A stretch of 64,000 nucleotides of DNA from assembly GCA_963768975.1 (NCBI GenBank), contig CAVYKB010000009.1, positions 372,001 through 436,000 on the forward strand, read 5' to 3'. The notes below the pieces were generated by a model. It worked only from the letters and a program-made list of their open reading frames with translations. It was not told where the DNA came from and did no database searches. This document shows positions 56,727 through 64,000 of the stretch, piece by piece (positions within the stretch are counted from its first letter, which is position 1; every line of letters begins with the position of its first letter). The position numbers and the translations under genes are program-made. This DNA is from CADCTB01 sp963768975. Lineage in GTDB: Bacteria; Actinomycetota; Acidimicrobiia; Acidimicrobiales; AC-14.

Positions 56727-57371
56727 CTAGTCGGGCCGGCGGGCCACGACGGTGACCAGGGGCGGGAGGACGACGGGGTCGTCGCCGGGGTCGACGCCGG
56801 TGAGGTGGGTCAGGTACTCGGCCACCGGCCCGGGGCCGGCGCCGGCCGGCGCCTCCGCCCAGGCGTCGATGACCTCCAGGCCCGCCCGGCGGGCGAGCGC
56901 CGGCAGGAGGGCGCCCACGTCGGGGTGGCGGGCGTCCGGCATCGAGAACGGGGCGCCGTCGATGCGGCCGGCGGTGGTGATCGGCTCCTGGGCCACCACC
57001 CAGCCCCGGGGGCGGACGGCCCGGCCCATGCGGGCCAGCACCACCAGGGGGTCGTGCACGTGGAGGAGGAGGAAGCGGCAGAAGGCGAGGTCGACCGCCT
57101 CGGGCAGCAGCAGGTCCTCGCCCGTCTGAGTGATGGCCACGACCTGGGCCGACGCCGCGGCGAGGGCGGCGACCTGGTCGCGGGCGGCCGGGTCGCTGTC
57201 GACCGCGTAGATGCGCCCGTCGCGGCCGACGATCTCGGCCAGGGCGACGCTCACGTCGCCCCCGCCAGCCCCCACGTCGACGCACCGCCAGCCCTCGCGC
57301 AGGCCCAGCCGGTCGAGGGCGGTCATGAGGGGGCGCCGGTAGACGTCGTTGCGCAGGCCCAGTTCGATCAT
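56727..57371 (-). CDS. SAM-dependent methyltransferase
   Basis: 214 aa. Class I fold: WRCVDVGAGGGDVSVALAEIVG (motif I), YAVDSDPAARDQVA (motif II), a VDLAFCRFLLLHVHDPLVVLARM motif and GWVVAQEPITTAG. This belongs to the Methyltransf_11/25 type. Substrate unknown. Convergent with the GT2 gene three bases away and divergent from mutY. Confidence 0.9.
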   Translation of the reverse strand: MIELGLRNDVYRRPLMTALDRLGLREGWRCVDVGAGGGDVSVALAEIVGRDGRIYAVDSDPAARDQVAALAAASAQVVAITQTGEDLLLPEAVDLAFCRFLLLHVHDPLVVLARMGRAVRPRGWVVAQEPITTAGRIDGAPFSMPDARHPDVGALLPALARRAGLEVIDAWAEAPAGAGPGPVAEYLTHLTGVDPGDDPVVLPPLVTVVARRPD

Positions 57372-57424
57372 CGGCTGCGACGTTACGCTCAGTCCGGCCC
57401 GGGAGGCCGGACCAGAATGGCGGG

Positions 57425-58285
57425 GTGCAGGGCCTTCGGGATTCGCTCACGGTCTGGGCCGCCGGCGCCCGGCGCGACCTGCCGTGGCGGCGGACGCGCG
57501 ATCCGTGGGCGGTGCTGGTCAGCGAGCTGATGCTCCAGCAGACCCAGGTGGCCCGGGTGGTGCCCCGCTACGAGGCGTTCCTGTCTCAGTTCCCCTCGCC
57601 GGCGATCACCGCAGCGGCGCCGGTCGCCGACGTGCTCCGGGCGTGGGCCGGGCTCGGGTACAACCGCCGGGCGCTGAACCTGCACCGGGCGGCAGTGGCG
57701 GTGGTCGACCGCCACGGCGGGGTGATGCCGGCGTCGCTGGCCGAGCTGGTCGCCCTGCCGGGCGTCGGCCGCTACACGGCGCGGGCCGTGCTGGCCTTCG
57801 CCTTCGAGGCCGACATCGGGGTGGTCGAGGTCAACAGTGCACGGGTCCTGGCCCGGGCCGCCGCCGGCCAGCCGCTGAACGCCGCCGAGGCTCAGGCGCT
57901 GGCCGACGCGCTCGTGCCCGCCGGCGCGGGCTGGGCATGGAACCAGGCGATGCTCGACCTGGGTGCCACCGTGTGCACCAAGTCGTCGCCCCGGTGCGAC
58001 GTCTGCCCGCTGGTGGCGTGCTGCGCGTGGGCCGGCGCCGGCGGCCCCGATCCGGCCGTCGGGTCGGCCGGGGAGGGTGGTCGCCAGTCGACCTTCGCCG
58101 GCTCGGACCGCCAGGGCCGGGGCCGCCTGGTCCAGGCCCTGCGCCTCGGCCCGGTGCCGCGGGCCGGCGTGGCCGAGGCGGCCGGCTGGCCGGGTGACAA
58201 GGAGCGGGCGGAGCGGGTGGCCGCCGGCCTGGTGGCCGACGGCTTGGCCGTCGTGGCCGCTGACGGCGCGCTGCACCTCCCTTGA
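57425..58285 (+). CDS. mutY: A/G-specific adenine glycosylase MutY
   Basis: 286 aa, GTG start. SELMLQQTQVARV supplies the catalytic Glu34, ALPGVGRYTARAVL is the HhH motif and CTKSSPRCDVCPLVACC carries the [4Fe-4S] ligands in the normal C-x6-C-x2-C-x5-C spacing. At the catalytic aspartate (Asp138 in E. coli, ILDGNVKRVLAR) this protein has Glu135 (VVEVNSARVLAR). MutY removes A mispaired with 8-oxoG. The C-terminus lacks a clear NUDIX-like 8-oxoG reader, as in short actinobacterial MutY. Divergent from the methyltransferase. Confidence 0.93.
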   Translation: MQGLRDSLTVWAAGARRDLPWRRTRDPWAVLVSELMLQQTQVARVVPRYEAFLSQFPSPAITAAAPVADVLRAWAGLGYNRRALNLHRAAVAVVDRHGGVMPASLAELVALPGVGRYTARAVLAFAFEADIGVVEVNSARVLARAAAGQPLNAAEAQALADALVPAGAGWAWNQAMLDLGATVCTKSSPRCDVCPLVACCAWAGAGGPDPAVGSAGEGGRQSTFAGSDRQGRGRLVQALRLGPVPRAGVAEAAGWPGDKERAERVAAGLVADGLAVVAADGALHLP

Positions 58286-58294
58286 CGCCCTAGC

Positions 58295-58810
58295 GTGGCT
58301 GGCATCGACCTGCCGGGGGAGGAACCCGAACCCACCACCATCGACGGCGCCCGGTTCCGCCAGGTACTGGGCCGCTTCGCAACGGGCGTGACGGTGGTCA
58401 CGGGCGTGACCGGCGGCGAGCCGGTGGGCCTGGCCGTCAACTCGTTCACGTCGGTCTCGCTGGAGCCGGCGCTGGTGGCGTTCTGCGTGGCGACGGCGTC
58501 GCGCACCTGGCCCGGGCTGCGGGTCGCCGGCGCCTTCTGCGTGAACATACTGGCCGAGGACCAGGAGGCGCTGTCGCGGGCGTTCGCCGGCCGGCCTCCG
58601 GACCGCTTCAAGGGCGTCGGCTGGCGGCCGGCCCCCTCGGGCGCGCCCATCCTCGCCGGCGGGCTGGCGTGGATCGACTGCACGGTCGACGCCGAGCACG
58701 ACGCCGGCGACCACGTCATCGTCGTGGGCCGGGTGAGGGAGCTCGACGTCGGCCACGAGGGTCGTCCGCTGGTGTTCTACCGGGGCGGCTACGGTCGGTT
58801 CGAACCATGA
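58295..58810 (+). CDS. flavin reductase-like protein
   Basis: 171 aa, GTG start. The split-barrel flavin reductase domain: FRQVLGRFATGVTVVTGVTGGEPVGLAVNSFTSVSLEPALVAFCVA, FCVNILAEDQEALSRAFAG, WIDCTVDAEHDAGDHVIVVGRVREL, FYRGGYGRF. Such proteins supply reduced FMN/FAD to two-component monooxygenases or act in nitrosynthase-like reactions; the partner oxygenase is not nearby. Its stop overlaps the next ATG (ATGA). Confidence 0.92.
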   Translation: MAGIDLPGEEPEPTTIDGARFRQVLGRFATGVTVVTGVTGGEPVGLAVNSFTSVSLEPALVAFCVATASRTWPGLRVAGAFCVNILAEDQEALSRAFAGRPPDRFKGVGWRPAPSGAPILAGGLAWIDCTVDAEHDAGDHVIVVGRVRELDVGHEGRPLVFYRGGYGRFEP

Positions 58811-59364
58811 GCTTCGCAACCGTCACCGAGTCCGAGGTCATCAAGGGCGTCTACATCGTCGAGCCGACCGCCTTCGGGGATTCCCGGGGCCGGTTCGTGG
58901 AGAGCTACCGGCGGTCGTGGTTCCCCCACGGCCGGGAGATGGTGCAGGGGAACCGGTCGGACAAGATGATGAACACCGTCGTCGGCCTCCATTACCACCT
59001 GCACCAGGCCGACTACTGGTACTTCACCAAGGGCGACTCCCTGGTGGTGCTGCACGACCTCCGGGAGGGGTCGCCCACCGACGGCGCCACGCTGCACCTG
59101 GAGATCGGCGAGGCCGACGGGCGGGGCGTCTTCATCCCGCCGGGCGTGGCCCACGGCTTCGCCGCCCTCACCGACCTGACGATCACCTACATGGTCGACC
59201 AGTACTACAACCCCGACGACGAGCTCGGCGTGGCGTGGGACGATCCTGCCCTCAAGGCCGACTGGCGCCTGAATGACCCGATCCTGTCCGACCGGGACAA
59301 GAAGAACCCGCTGCGGGCCGACATCCCGCCCGGGCGCCAGCCCTACTGGGGCCTCCGCACCTGA
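58807..59364 (+). CDS. dTDP-4-dehydrorhamnose 3,5-epimerase-like cupin
   Basis: 185 aa from ATG 58807 overlapping the flavin reductase stop by 4 bases. RmlC features: FGDSRGRFVESYRRSW, NRSDKMMNTVVGLHYHLHQADYW (catalytic His), FIPPGVAHGFAALTDLTITYMVDQYYNPDDELGVAWDDP. It should epimerise a dTDP- or NDP-4-keto sugar. It departs from canonical RmlC at several positions, so the substrate may be a different keto-sugar. No rmlABD are adjacent. A strong terminator follows. Confidence 0.87.
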   Translation: MSFATVTESEVIKGVYIVEPTAFGDSRGRFVESYRRSWFPHGREMVQGNRSDKMMNTVVGLHYHLHQADYWYFTKGDSLVVLHDLREGSPTDGATLHLEIGEADGRGVFIPPGVAHGFAALTDLTITYMVDQYYNPDDELGVAWDDPALKADWRLNDPILSDRDKKNPLRADIPPGRQPYWGLRT

Positions 59365-59367
59365 CGA

Positions 59368-59406
59368 TTGGTCACTCGGGGGCGCTCTGTGCCCCCCATC
59401 GACCAA
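59368..59406. terminator. bidirectional intrinsic terminator
   Basis: Outer stem TTGGTC (59368-59373)/GACCAA (59401-59406) and inner stem GGGGGC (59378-59383)/GCCCCC (59391-59396), loop of seven bases. Sits exactly between the stops of the convergent RmlC-like and thioredoxin-like genes. Confidence 0.75.
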
Positions 59407-59410
59407 ACGG

Positions 59411-59791
59411 TCAGCGGGTGGAGACGTAGTCCGTGACGGCTTCGGCGCCGACCAGCCGGGCCTCCACGTTGCCGGCGGCGTCGGCCAGCAGCACGGTTGG
59501 TGCAGAGCGGATGTGGAAGGCGTCGGCGAGGTGAGGTTCGCGGGTGGCATCGATCTTCACGACCCGGGACCCGGTCTCCCGGAGGCGGGCCTCCACGGGC
59601 CCGCAAGTGGCGCAGTAGGGCGACGTGAACAGGACCCACGTGCGGGCGGCGCCCGCGAGGAGCGTCTCGGGGACCCGGGGATGCGCCGGCTGCTCGGTGC
59701 GGATGCCGACCCGCCACGACTTGTAGAGCCGCGCCGCCAGGGCGATGGCGAACAGGATGATGATGACGACGATGCCTCTGGCCAGGAACAT
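59411..59791 (-). CDS. membrane-anchored thioredoxin-like protein
   Basis: 126 aa. N-terminal membrane helix (GIVVIIILFAIALAA), then a thioredoxin fold with TWVLFTSPYCATCGPVEARL (CATC, Cys60 and Cys63), a cis-Pro in IRSAPTVLLAD and a Gly/Ala tail. The domain should lie on the outside, acting on disulfides of exported or membrane proteins. Its ATG overlaps the DUF4395 stop by one base, so these two are a unit. Confidence 0.9.
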   Translation of the reverse strand: MFLARGIVVIIILFAIALAARLYKSWRVGIRTEQPAHPRVPETLLAGAARTWVLFTSPYCATCGPVEARLRETGSRVVKIDATREPHLADAFHIRSAPTVLLADAAGNVEARLVGAEAVTDYVSTR

Positions 59792-60270
59792 CAGGGGATG
59801 ACCGGCCCGGGAGGCCGGTCCACGCCAGATTCACGGGGCGGCAGCCCCGTGACCGGGCGCCGGCGGGCGGCCAACAGGTAGATCTCGCAGCCGACGCAGA
59901 TGCCGGTGACGGCGGACAGGCCGGCGAGGGCGGCGACGATGAGGGCCAGGCCCCAGCCCACGCCGGCGGCCCCGGCGGCGAAGGCCAGCGAGCCGGCGGT
60001 GAGGAACACCACGCCGACGGCGGCGGCGAAGCGGGGCGGGCGGGGGTCTTCCAGCTCGGCCGGAGGGGCGAGGCGGGGCTTGATGACCCTGGCGTAGAGG
60101 GCGAGGAACGGGCCGTACATGGGGCCGAGGGCGGCGCCGGCCAGCAGGACCACGGCGAAGATGGGGACCACGGGCCGCCAGTCGACCAGGAATCCCAGCA
60201 GAAGGGCGGTGGCCAGCACCGCCTGGTTGAAGCGGGGCCCGCGGGGATCGATCGGGGTAGGGTCGGCCAT
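59791..60270 (-). CDS. DUF4395 integral membrane protein
   Basis: 159 aa, four hydrophobic segments. Starts RGPRFNQAVLATALLLGFLVD and has a C-terminal GICVGCEIYLL with a Cys-x-x-Cys, the DUF4395 hallmark. DUF4395 genes are usually linked to thioredoxin-like genes, as here. A role in thiol/sulfur redox at the membrane is likely but unproven. Divergent from the plus-strand genes beginning at 60324. Confidence 0.92.
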   Translation of the reverse strand: MADPTPIDPRGPRFNQAVLATALLLGFLVDWRPVVPIFAVVLLAGAALGPMYGPFLALYARVIKPRLAPPAELEDPRPPRFAAAVGVVFLTAGSLAFAAGAAGVGWGLALIVAALAGLSAVTGICVGCEIYLLAARRRPVTGLPPRESGVDRPPGPVIP

Positions 60271-60323
60271 GACGACACTATAAACCCGACCAGGCCGGTC
60301 AGCATTCCACCGAGCGCGGCAGG

Positions 60324-60599
60324 ATGGCAGGCGTGGAGCTCACCGGCAAGGTCGTCGTGGTGCCGTTCGAGATGGCCGAGTTCGCGTCGCGCATGGCGGC
60401 CCGAGGCGCCACCGTGGTGCTGGTGGGGCCGGACGCCGGCGCGCTGGGCGTGCTGGCCGGCGAGATCGAGGCCGCCGGCGCCGGCCGGCCGGCGGTGTTC
60501 GTCTCCGACGGGTCGGCGGAGAGCCACGACGCCCTGGCCGCCTTTCTGTCGGAAATGTTCCGGGCACCTCCGGCATCCGCTGGCGAATGCAATCAGTAG
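60324..60599 (+). CDS. hypothetical Rossmann-like small protein (91 aa)
   Basis: ATG at 60324. KVVVVPFEMAEFASRMAARGATVVLVGPDAG resembles the N-terminal beta-alpha-beta of short-chain dehydrogenases, but the glycine motif is absent and the domain ends after about 80 residues (AESHDALAAFLSEMF). It could be a truncated SDR relative or a small stand-alone protein. Ten bases before the amidotransferase gene. Confidence 0.55.
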   Translation: MAGVELTGKVVVVPFEMAEFASRMAARGATVVLVGPDAGALGVLAGEIEAAGAGRPAVFVSDGSAESHDALAAFLSEMFRAPPASAGECNQ

Positions 60600-60609
60600 A
60601 TTTGGGCCG

Positions 60610-61338
60610 GTGAAGCCGTTGATCGGGATATCCGCGTACCCGCGCATGGTCGAGACCGCGACCGGGCAGGCACTGCTGCACACATCGAGCCGCTTCTATG
60701 TCGAGAGCGTCGAGCGGGCCGGCGGCGTGCCTGTCATCCTGCCGGTTCTCGACCCCGACACGGTCGAGTACATGCTGCCGGCGGTGAGCGGGATCCTGCT
60801 GACCGGCGGAGGCGACGTGGCCCCCTCTCGCTACGGCGGCCGCCCGATCGCCGAGACCCACAACGTCGACCCCATGCGCGACGCCTTCGAGTTCCAGCTC
60901 ATCCGCTCTGCCATCGAGATCGACATGCCGCTGCTGGCCATCTGCCGGGGCATGCAGGTGCTCAACGTGGCCATGGGCGGCTCGCTGGTCCAGCACGTGC
61001 CCCACGTCACCGGCCAGCAGCACGACCGCATCGACCGCTGGCACGATGCCGTGCACAAGGTGAAGATCGAGCCCGACAGCCATCTGGCCGACGCCATCGG
61101 GGCCACGGAGATCGAGGTCAACTCCATGCATCACCAGGCCGTCGACGAAGCCGCTCCCGGTACGAGGGCGGTGGCGTGGGCCGAGGACGACACGGTGGAG
61201 GCCATCGAGGTGCCCGGCGCCCCCCACATCGTGGCCGTCCAGTGGCACCCCGAGCTCCTTGAGGACTGGCCCGAGCACCAGGGCCTGTTCCGCCAGCTGG
61301 TGGAGCACGCGGCGGCGAGGGCCAAGGCCGCCGGCTAG
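60610..61338 (+). CDS. class I glutamine amidotransferase-like hydrolase (peptidase C26, PuuD-type)
   Basis: 242 aa, GTG start. Catalytic Cys112 in LLAICRGMQVLNV, His-Glu in VAVQWHPELLED, and the family opening PLIGISAYPRM with GILLTGGGDVAPSRYGG. These features identify gamma-glutamyl-GABA hydrolase-type enzymes of putrescine or related amine breakdown, though other gamma-glutamyl substrates are possible. Amine genes are not adjacent. Next is sufB. Confidence 0.92.
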   Translation: MKPLIGISAYPRMVETATGQALLHTSSRFYVESVERAGGVPVILPVLDPDTVEYMLPAVSGILLTGGGDVAPSRYGGRPIAETHNVDPMRDAFEFQLIRSAIEIDMPLLAICRGMQVLNVAMGGSLVQHVPHVTGQQHDRIDRWHDAVHKVKIEPDSHLADAIGATEIEVNSMHHQAVDEAAPGTRAVAWAEDDTVEAIEVPGAPHIVAVQWHPELLEDWPEHQGLFRQLVEHAAARAKAAG

Positions 61339-61423
61339 TTCCCGGCGCCGGCGGATGATCTCCGCGAGGTGGTTTGTTACTATCTACGTAGGAGAAATTC
61401 TTCTTCTGGAAGCTGGTGCGCTG

Positions 61424-62824
61424 ATGGCTACGACTGAACTTGATCTGGGCAGGTACAAGCTCGGCTGGCACGACGTCGAGGACTACGTCTTCAAGCCCAA
61501 GAAGGGCCTGAACGAAGACATCGTCAACGAGATGTCGTGGATGAAGGGCGAGCCGGAGTGGATGCGGCAGTTCCGCCTCCGCGCCCTGCGCACGTTCGAG
61601 CGCAAGCCCATGGCACCTTGGTTCGCGGTCAACATGCCCGACCTGGACTTTCAGGACATCTTCTATTACATCAAGCCCACCGACCAGCAGGTGAGCTCCT
61701 GGGACCAGCTGCCGGACTCGGTCAAGGAGACCTACGAGAAGCTGGGCATCCCTGAGGCCGAGCGCAAGTACCTGGCCGGCGTCACCGCCCAGTACGAGTC
61801 CGAGGTCGTCTACCACAAGAACAGGGAGGACCTGGAGGCCCAGGGCGTCCTGTTCATGGACATGGACTCCGCCCTGCGGGAGCACCCGGAAATCCTCAAG
61901 GAGCACTTCGGCACCGTCATCCCCCCGGGCGACAACAAGTTCGCGGCCCTGAACTCCGCGGTGTGGTCGGGCGGGTCGTTTATTTACGTACCGCCGGGCG
62001 TCGAGGTCGACATGCCCCTGCAGGCCTACTTCCGGATCAACGCCGAGAACATGGGCCAGTTCGAGCGCACGCTGATCATCGCCGACGAGGGCTCCACCAT
62101 CCACTACATCGAGGGCTGCTCGGCGCCGGTCTACAGCACCGACTCGTTGCACTCGGCCGTGGTCGAGCTCATCGCCAAGCCCAGCGCCCACATCACCTAC
62201 ACCACCATCCAGAACTGGTCGACCAACGTCTACAACCTGGTCACCAAGCGGGCCCGGGCCGAGACCGAGGCCCGGGTGGAGTGGATCGACGGCAACATCG
62301 GCAGCCGGCTGACCATGAAGTACCCATCGGTGTACCTCATGGGGCCCAAGGCCCAGGGCGAGGTGCTGTCGGTGGCCTACGCCGGCGCCGGCATGCACCA
62401 GGACGCCGGCGCTCAGATGGTCCACGCCGCGCCGGAGACCACCTCCACGATCATCTCCAAGTCGATCTGCAAGGACGGCGGCCGCACGTCGTACCGGGGC
62501 AAGGTTCGGGTCGAGCCCGGCGCCTACGGGGCCAAGAGCCACGTGCGCTGTGACGCCCTGATCCTCGACGAGGACAGCCGCTCCGACACCTACCCGTACA
62601 TGGAGATCAACGAGCGCGACGCCCGCATCGGGCACGAGGCCACCGTCTCCAAGGTCGGCGAGGACCAGCTCTTCTACCTGATGAGCCGGGGCCTCTCCGA
62701 GCAGCAGGCCATGAGCATGATCGTGAACGGCTTCATCGAGCCGGTCACCCGCACCCTGCCCATGGAGTACGCGGTCGAGTGGTCGCGGCTGATCGAGCTC
62801 AACATGGAAGGGTCGGTGGGGTAA
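61424..62824 (+). CDS. sufB: Fe-S cluster assembly scaffold SufB
   Basis: 466 aa from ATG 61424. Full-length SufB with EDYVFKPKKGLNEDIVNEMSWMKGEP, FFYYIKP-like motif, FMDMDSALREHP, the beta-helix core GGSFIYVPPGVEVDMPLQAYFRINAENMGQFERTLIIADEGS, YIEGCSAPVYS and ARIGHEATVSKVGEDQLFYLMSRGLSEQQA. SufB works with SufC and SufD to build Fe-S clusters. No sufD, sufC, sufS or regulator gene adjoins it here. The upstream region has TACTAT and a CTACGTAG palindrome near 61379-61391. Confidence 0.97.
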   Translation: MATTELDLGRYKLGWHDVEDYVFKPKKGLNEDIVNEMSWMKGEPEWMRQFRLRALRTFERKPMAPWFAVNMPDLDFQDIFYYIKPTDQQVSSWDQLPDSVKETYEKLGIPEAERKYLAGVTAQYESEVVYHKNREDLEAQGVLFMDMDSALREHPEILKEHFGTVIPPGDNKFAALNSAVWSGGSFIYVPPGVEVDMPLQAYFRINAENMGQFERTLIIADEGSTIHYIEGCSAPVYSTDSLHSAVVELIAKPSAHITYTTIQNWSTNVYNLVTKRARAETEARVEWIDGNIGSRLTMKYPSVYLMGPKAQGEVLSVAYAGAGMHQDAGAQMVHAAPETTSTIISKSICKDGGRTSYRGKVRVEPGAYGAKSHVRCDALILDEDSRSDTYPYMEINERDARIGHEATVSKVGEDQLFYLMSRGLSEQQAMSMIVNGFIEPVTRTLPMEYAVEWSRLIELNMEGSVG

Positions 62825-63015
62825 TGGGCTTGCTGGACAAGGCTAAGGGTCTCCTCGGGCAGCACGATGAGAAGGTGGAGAGCGCCCTCGACAAGGTGGC
62901 CGAGGTCGTCGACGAGAAGACCGGCGGCAAGCACACCGACAAGATCGAGAAGGGCGTCGATGCGGCCAAGGGCTTCATCGGCGACGAGAGCGACACGGCT
63001 CCTCCGACTGCGTAG
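62824..63015 (+). CDS. small antitoxin-like protein (MT0933/Rv0909 family)
   Basis: 63 aa. MGLLDKAKGLLGQHDEKVESALDKVAEVVDEKTGG with an amphipathic repeat and KGVDAAKGFIGDE at the end. This matches the short helical proteins annotated as antitoxins (mycobacterial Rv0909). No toxin gene is next to it. Its ATG overlaps the sufB stop by one base (TAATG), so it rides on the sufB message. Antitoxin function is questionable; some relatives look like small amphipathic stress proteins. Confidence 0.8.
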   Translation: MGLLDKAKGLLGQHDEKVESALDKVAEVVDEKTGGKHTDKIEKGVDAAKGFIGDESDTAPPTA

Positions 63016-63036
63016 CGGTCGCTAGCGTCGGGCGAC

Positions 63037-63900
63037 GTGTTCGCCCGGCGCCTGCTCATCCTCCTGCTTCCGGCCCTGGCGACCTTCGTCGCGCCCGCAG
63101 GCGCCATCCCGAACACGTGCCCGACCACCGGGCCCGACGCCGGCATGGTCAACATCTCCGAGCCGACGCCCGGCGCCATCTTCGCCGGCCTGGTCACCGT
63201 CCGGGGCCGGGCCACGTCCCCATCCCCGCTCTCCAAGGTCGAGCTGTTCGTGGGCGAGGCCCTCAAGGACTTCATCGTCGTGGATCCGCCTCAGCCGAGC
63301 GTCGACTTCCTCCTGCGCTTCGACGTCGCCGGCGTCCAGTCGAACCGGCCTCTCGTCACCGTGGTGGCGTGCGGGGGCAGTGGCAGCGCCGCGGTACGGG
63401 GCATCGCTTCCATCGAGGTGGCCGTCGACCGGCCGTCGGTGGCGACGCGGCCGCCGAGCACGATTACGGCCGTCGAGCGCACCGCCGCCCGGCCCGGCTC
63501 GAACGACCGGACCGGGCCGGCGTGGGTGGGTGCCGCCTTCGGGCTGGCCGGCATGGCCGGCGTCGCGGCCGCGACCGGGCTCAGAAGGGCTCGGGTGGCC
63601 ACCGCGCCGTACCCGGACGCCGGGGTGGGGGAGGCGACGGGTCCTGGCCGACGCCGTCCCCCTCCGCCGGCCCGGGCGCCGGCGCCGGCCGGCGAGACTG
63701 CACGACCTCGTCCCACTCGACCTCGTCGGACGGCGGGGGCTCCTTCCGGGGACGCTCCCGGGCCACGAGAAGCGGCGGCTCCGCAGGAGCCGGCGCCGGC
63801 TCCGGTCGCCGGCGGACGGCGGGCCGGGCGGCGGGAGGCGGCGCGGGAGCGCCGGCGGCCCCGCGCCGGCGGCGACGGACGGCGGTCACCGCGACGATGA
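63037..63900 (+). CDS. secreted Ig-like/membrane-anchored protein, C-terminal tail uncertain
   Basis: GTG at 63037. Signal peptide (RRLLILLLPALATFVAPAGA), an immunoglobulin-like region with INISEPTPGAIFAGLVTVRGRATS-type strands (bacterial Big domain) and VVACGGSGSAAVRGIASIEVAV. A membrane helix follows (WVGAAFGLAGMAGVAAATG, about residues 165-183). The last ~100 residues are Arg/Pro/Ala-rich and encoded opposite the convergent gene; they may be a real disordered cytoplasmic tail or read-through of a lost stop. Unknown function. Confidence 0.7.
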   Translation: MFARRLLILLLPALATFVAPAGAIPNTCPTTGPDAGMVNISEPTPGAIFAGLVTVRGRATSPSPLSKVELFVGEALKDFIVVDPPQPSVDFLLRFDVAGVQSNRPLVTVVACGGSGSAAVRGIASIEVAVDRPSVATRPPSTITAVERTAARPGSNDRTGPAWVGAAFGLAGMAGVAAATGLRRARVATAPYPDAGVGEATGPGRRRPPPPARAPAPAGETARPRPTRPRRTAGAPSGDAPGPREAAAPQEPAPAPVAGGRRAGRREAARERRRPRAGGDGRRSPRR

Positions 63901-64000
63901 GCAGAGTGGCGAAGGTCACCAGCCGGCCCAGGCCGGCGGCCGCCGGCCGGCGGTACTCGAGGGTGATCACGTGGCTGCCGCCGTCGACCGGAACACCGAG
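63581..64000 (-). CDS. C-terminal end of a large membrane protein (YfhO/mannosyltransferase-like), cut by window end
   Basis: The frame is open at the window edge. It shows LGVPVDGGSHVITLEYRRP, the usual ending of a YfhO-type exo-domain, then a last membrane helix (LVTFATLLIVAVTAVRRRRR) and an 80-residue Pro/Arg/Glu-rich tail (SDEVEWDEVVQSRRP). The stop is at 63581. YfhO-family proteins are multi-pass glycosyltransferases for cell-envelope glycans. Its tail overlaps the convergent gene by 320 bases. Confidence 0.65.
   Translation of the reverse strand, partial: LGVPVDGGSHVITLEYRRPAAAGLGRLVTFATLLIVAVTAVRRRRRGAAGAPAPPPAARPAVRRRPEPAPAPAEPPLLVARERPRKEPPPSDEVEWDEVVQSRRPAPAPGPAEGDGVGQDPSPPPPRRPGTARWPPEPF

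Noticed and set aside
1..64000. CRISPR array, insertion sequence, prophage or toxin-antitoxin pair
   Set aside because: No regularly spaced repeats, transposase or integrase motifs or phage structural genes were seen; the one antitoxin-like protein has no toxin partner.

Overview
The window is high-GC (around 70% by eye) chromosomal DNA from an actinomycete-type bacterium. Actinobacterial markers are the tiny ribosomal proteins bS22 and bL37, a biotin-synthase auxiliary protein (BsaP-like) behind bioB, a GerMN (LpqB-like) lipoprotein beside a two-component system, a DUF222/HNH (13E12-type) gene, Ku, a DivIVA-like coiled-coil protein and an LAxTG sorting signal. The gene mix (YabN-type MazG, truncated GlmU, several LVIVD/GHL10-type secreted proteins) is most like uncultured Acidimicrobiia; that class assignment is inference.

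Layout. 0-9 kb: accessory and signalling genes. These are a partial metallophosphoesterase, a frameshifted SRPBCC gene, a YihY membrane protein, an orphan sugar-binding lipoprotein, a two-component system with a GerMN lipoprotein (the kinase is frameshifted), a STAS antagonist, a possible structured RNA with a strong terminator, and MarR. 9-33 kb: a mostly minus-strand housekeeping block. It holds tRNA-Leu, mazG, a parvulin lipoprotein, mfd, pth, rplY, prs, glmU, tRNA-Gln, rsmA, rlpA-like, tatD, metG, rsmI, DUF192, ychF and def, with plus-strand genes for a DivIVA-like protein, bS22 and a MerR regulator. At 17-19.5 kb it is interrupted by a surface-polysaccharide/cell-wall cluster (GT2, an LAxTG micro-protein, a broken GH-FnIII gene).

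33-40 kb is an accessory, decayed zone: a substrate-binding protein with an in-frame stop, a terminal-oxidase-like pseudogene in three frames, a DUF222/HNH gene with an SOS-box-like operator, a lower-GC gene of unknown function, a 5'-truncated VOC gene, a secreted ferritin-like protein, a GHL10 hydrolase and an LVIVD-type pseudogene just before bL37.

40-64 kb: metabolic and regulatory genes. These include prolyl oligopeptidase, GT4, an FAD monooxygenase, ku, the TrkH/TrkA potassium system, a TolB/RTX secreted protein, a SpoIIE-type phosphatase, bioB-bsaP, a large AAA-TPR ATPase, mutY (with an unusual catalytic-site residue), a flavin reductase, an RmlC-like epimerase, thioredoxin/DUF4395, a class I amidotransferase, sufB plus a small antitoxin-like protein, and two convergent membrane/secreted genes that overlap at the window end.

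Two themes recur. First, reading-frame lesions hit accessory genes (SRPBCC, sensor kinase, GH-FnIII, HTH remnant, SBP, oxidase, VOC, LVIVD, DUF4259), while the housekeeping genes are intact. Second, several good genes (pth, rlpA-like, bsaP, prolyl oligopeptidase, perhaps yihY) have no ATG/GTG/TTG where homology begins, and for some CTG is the natural candidate. No CRISPR array, insertion sequence, rRNA or prophage was seen.
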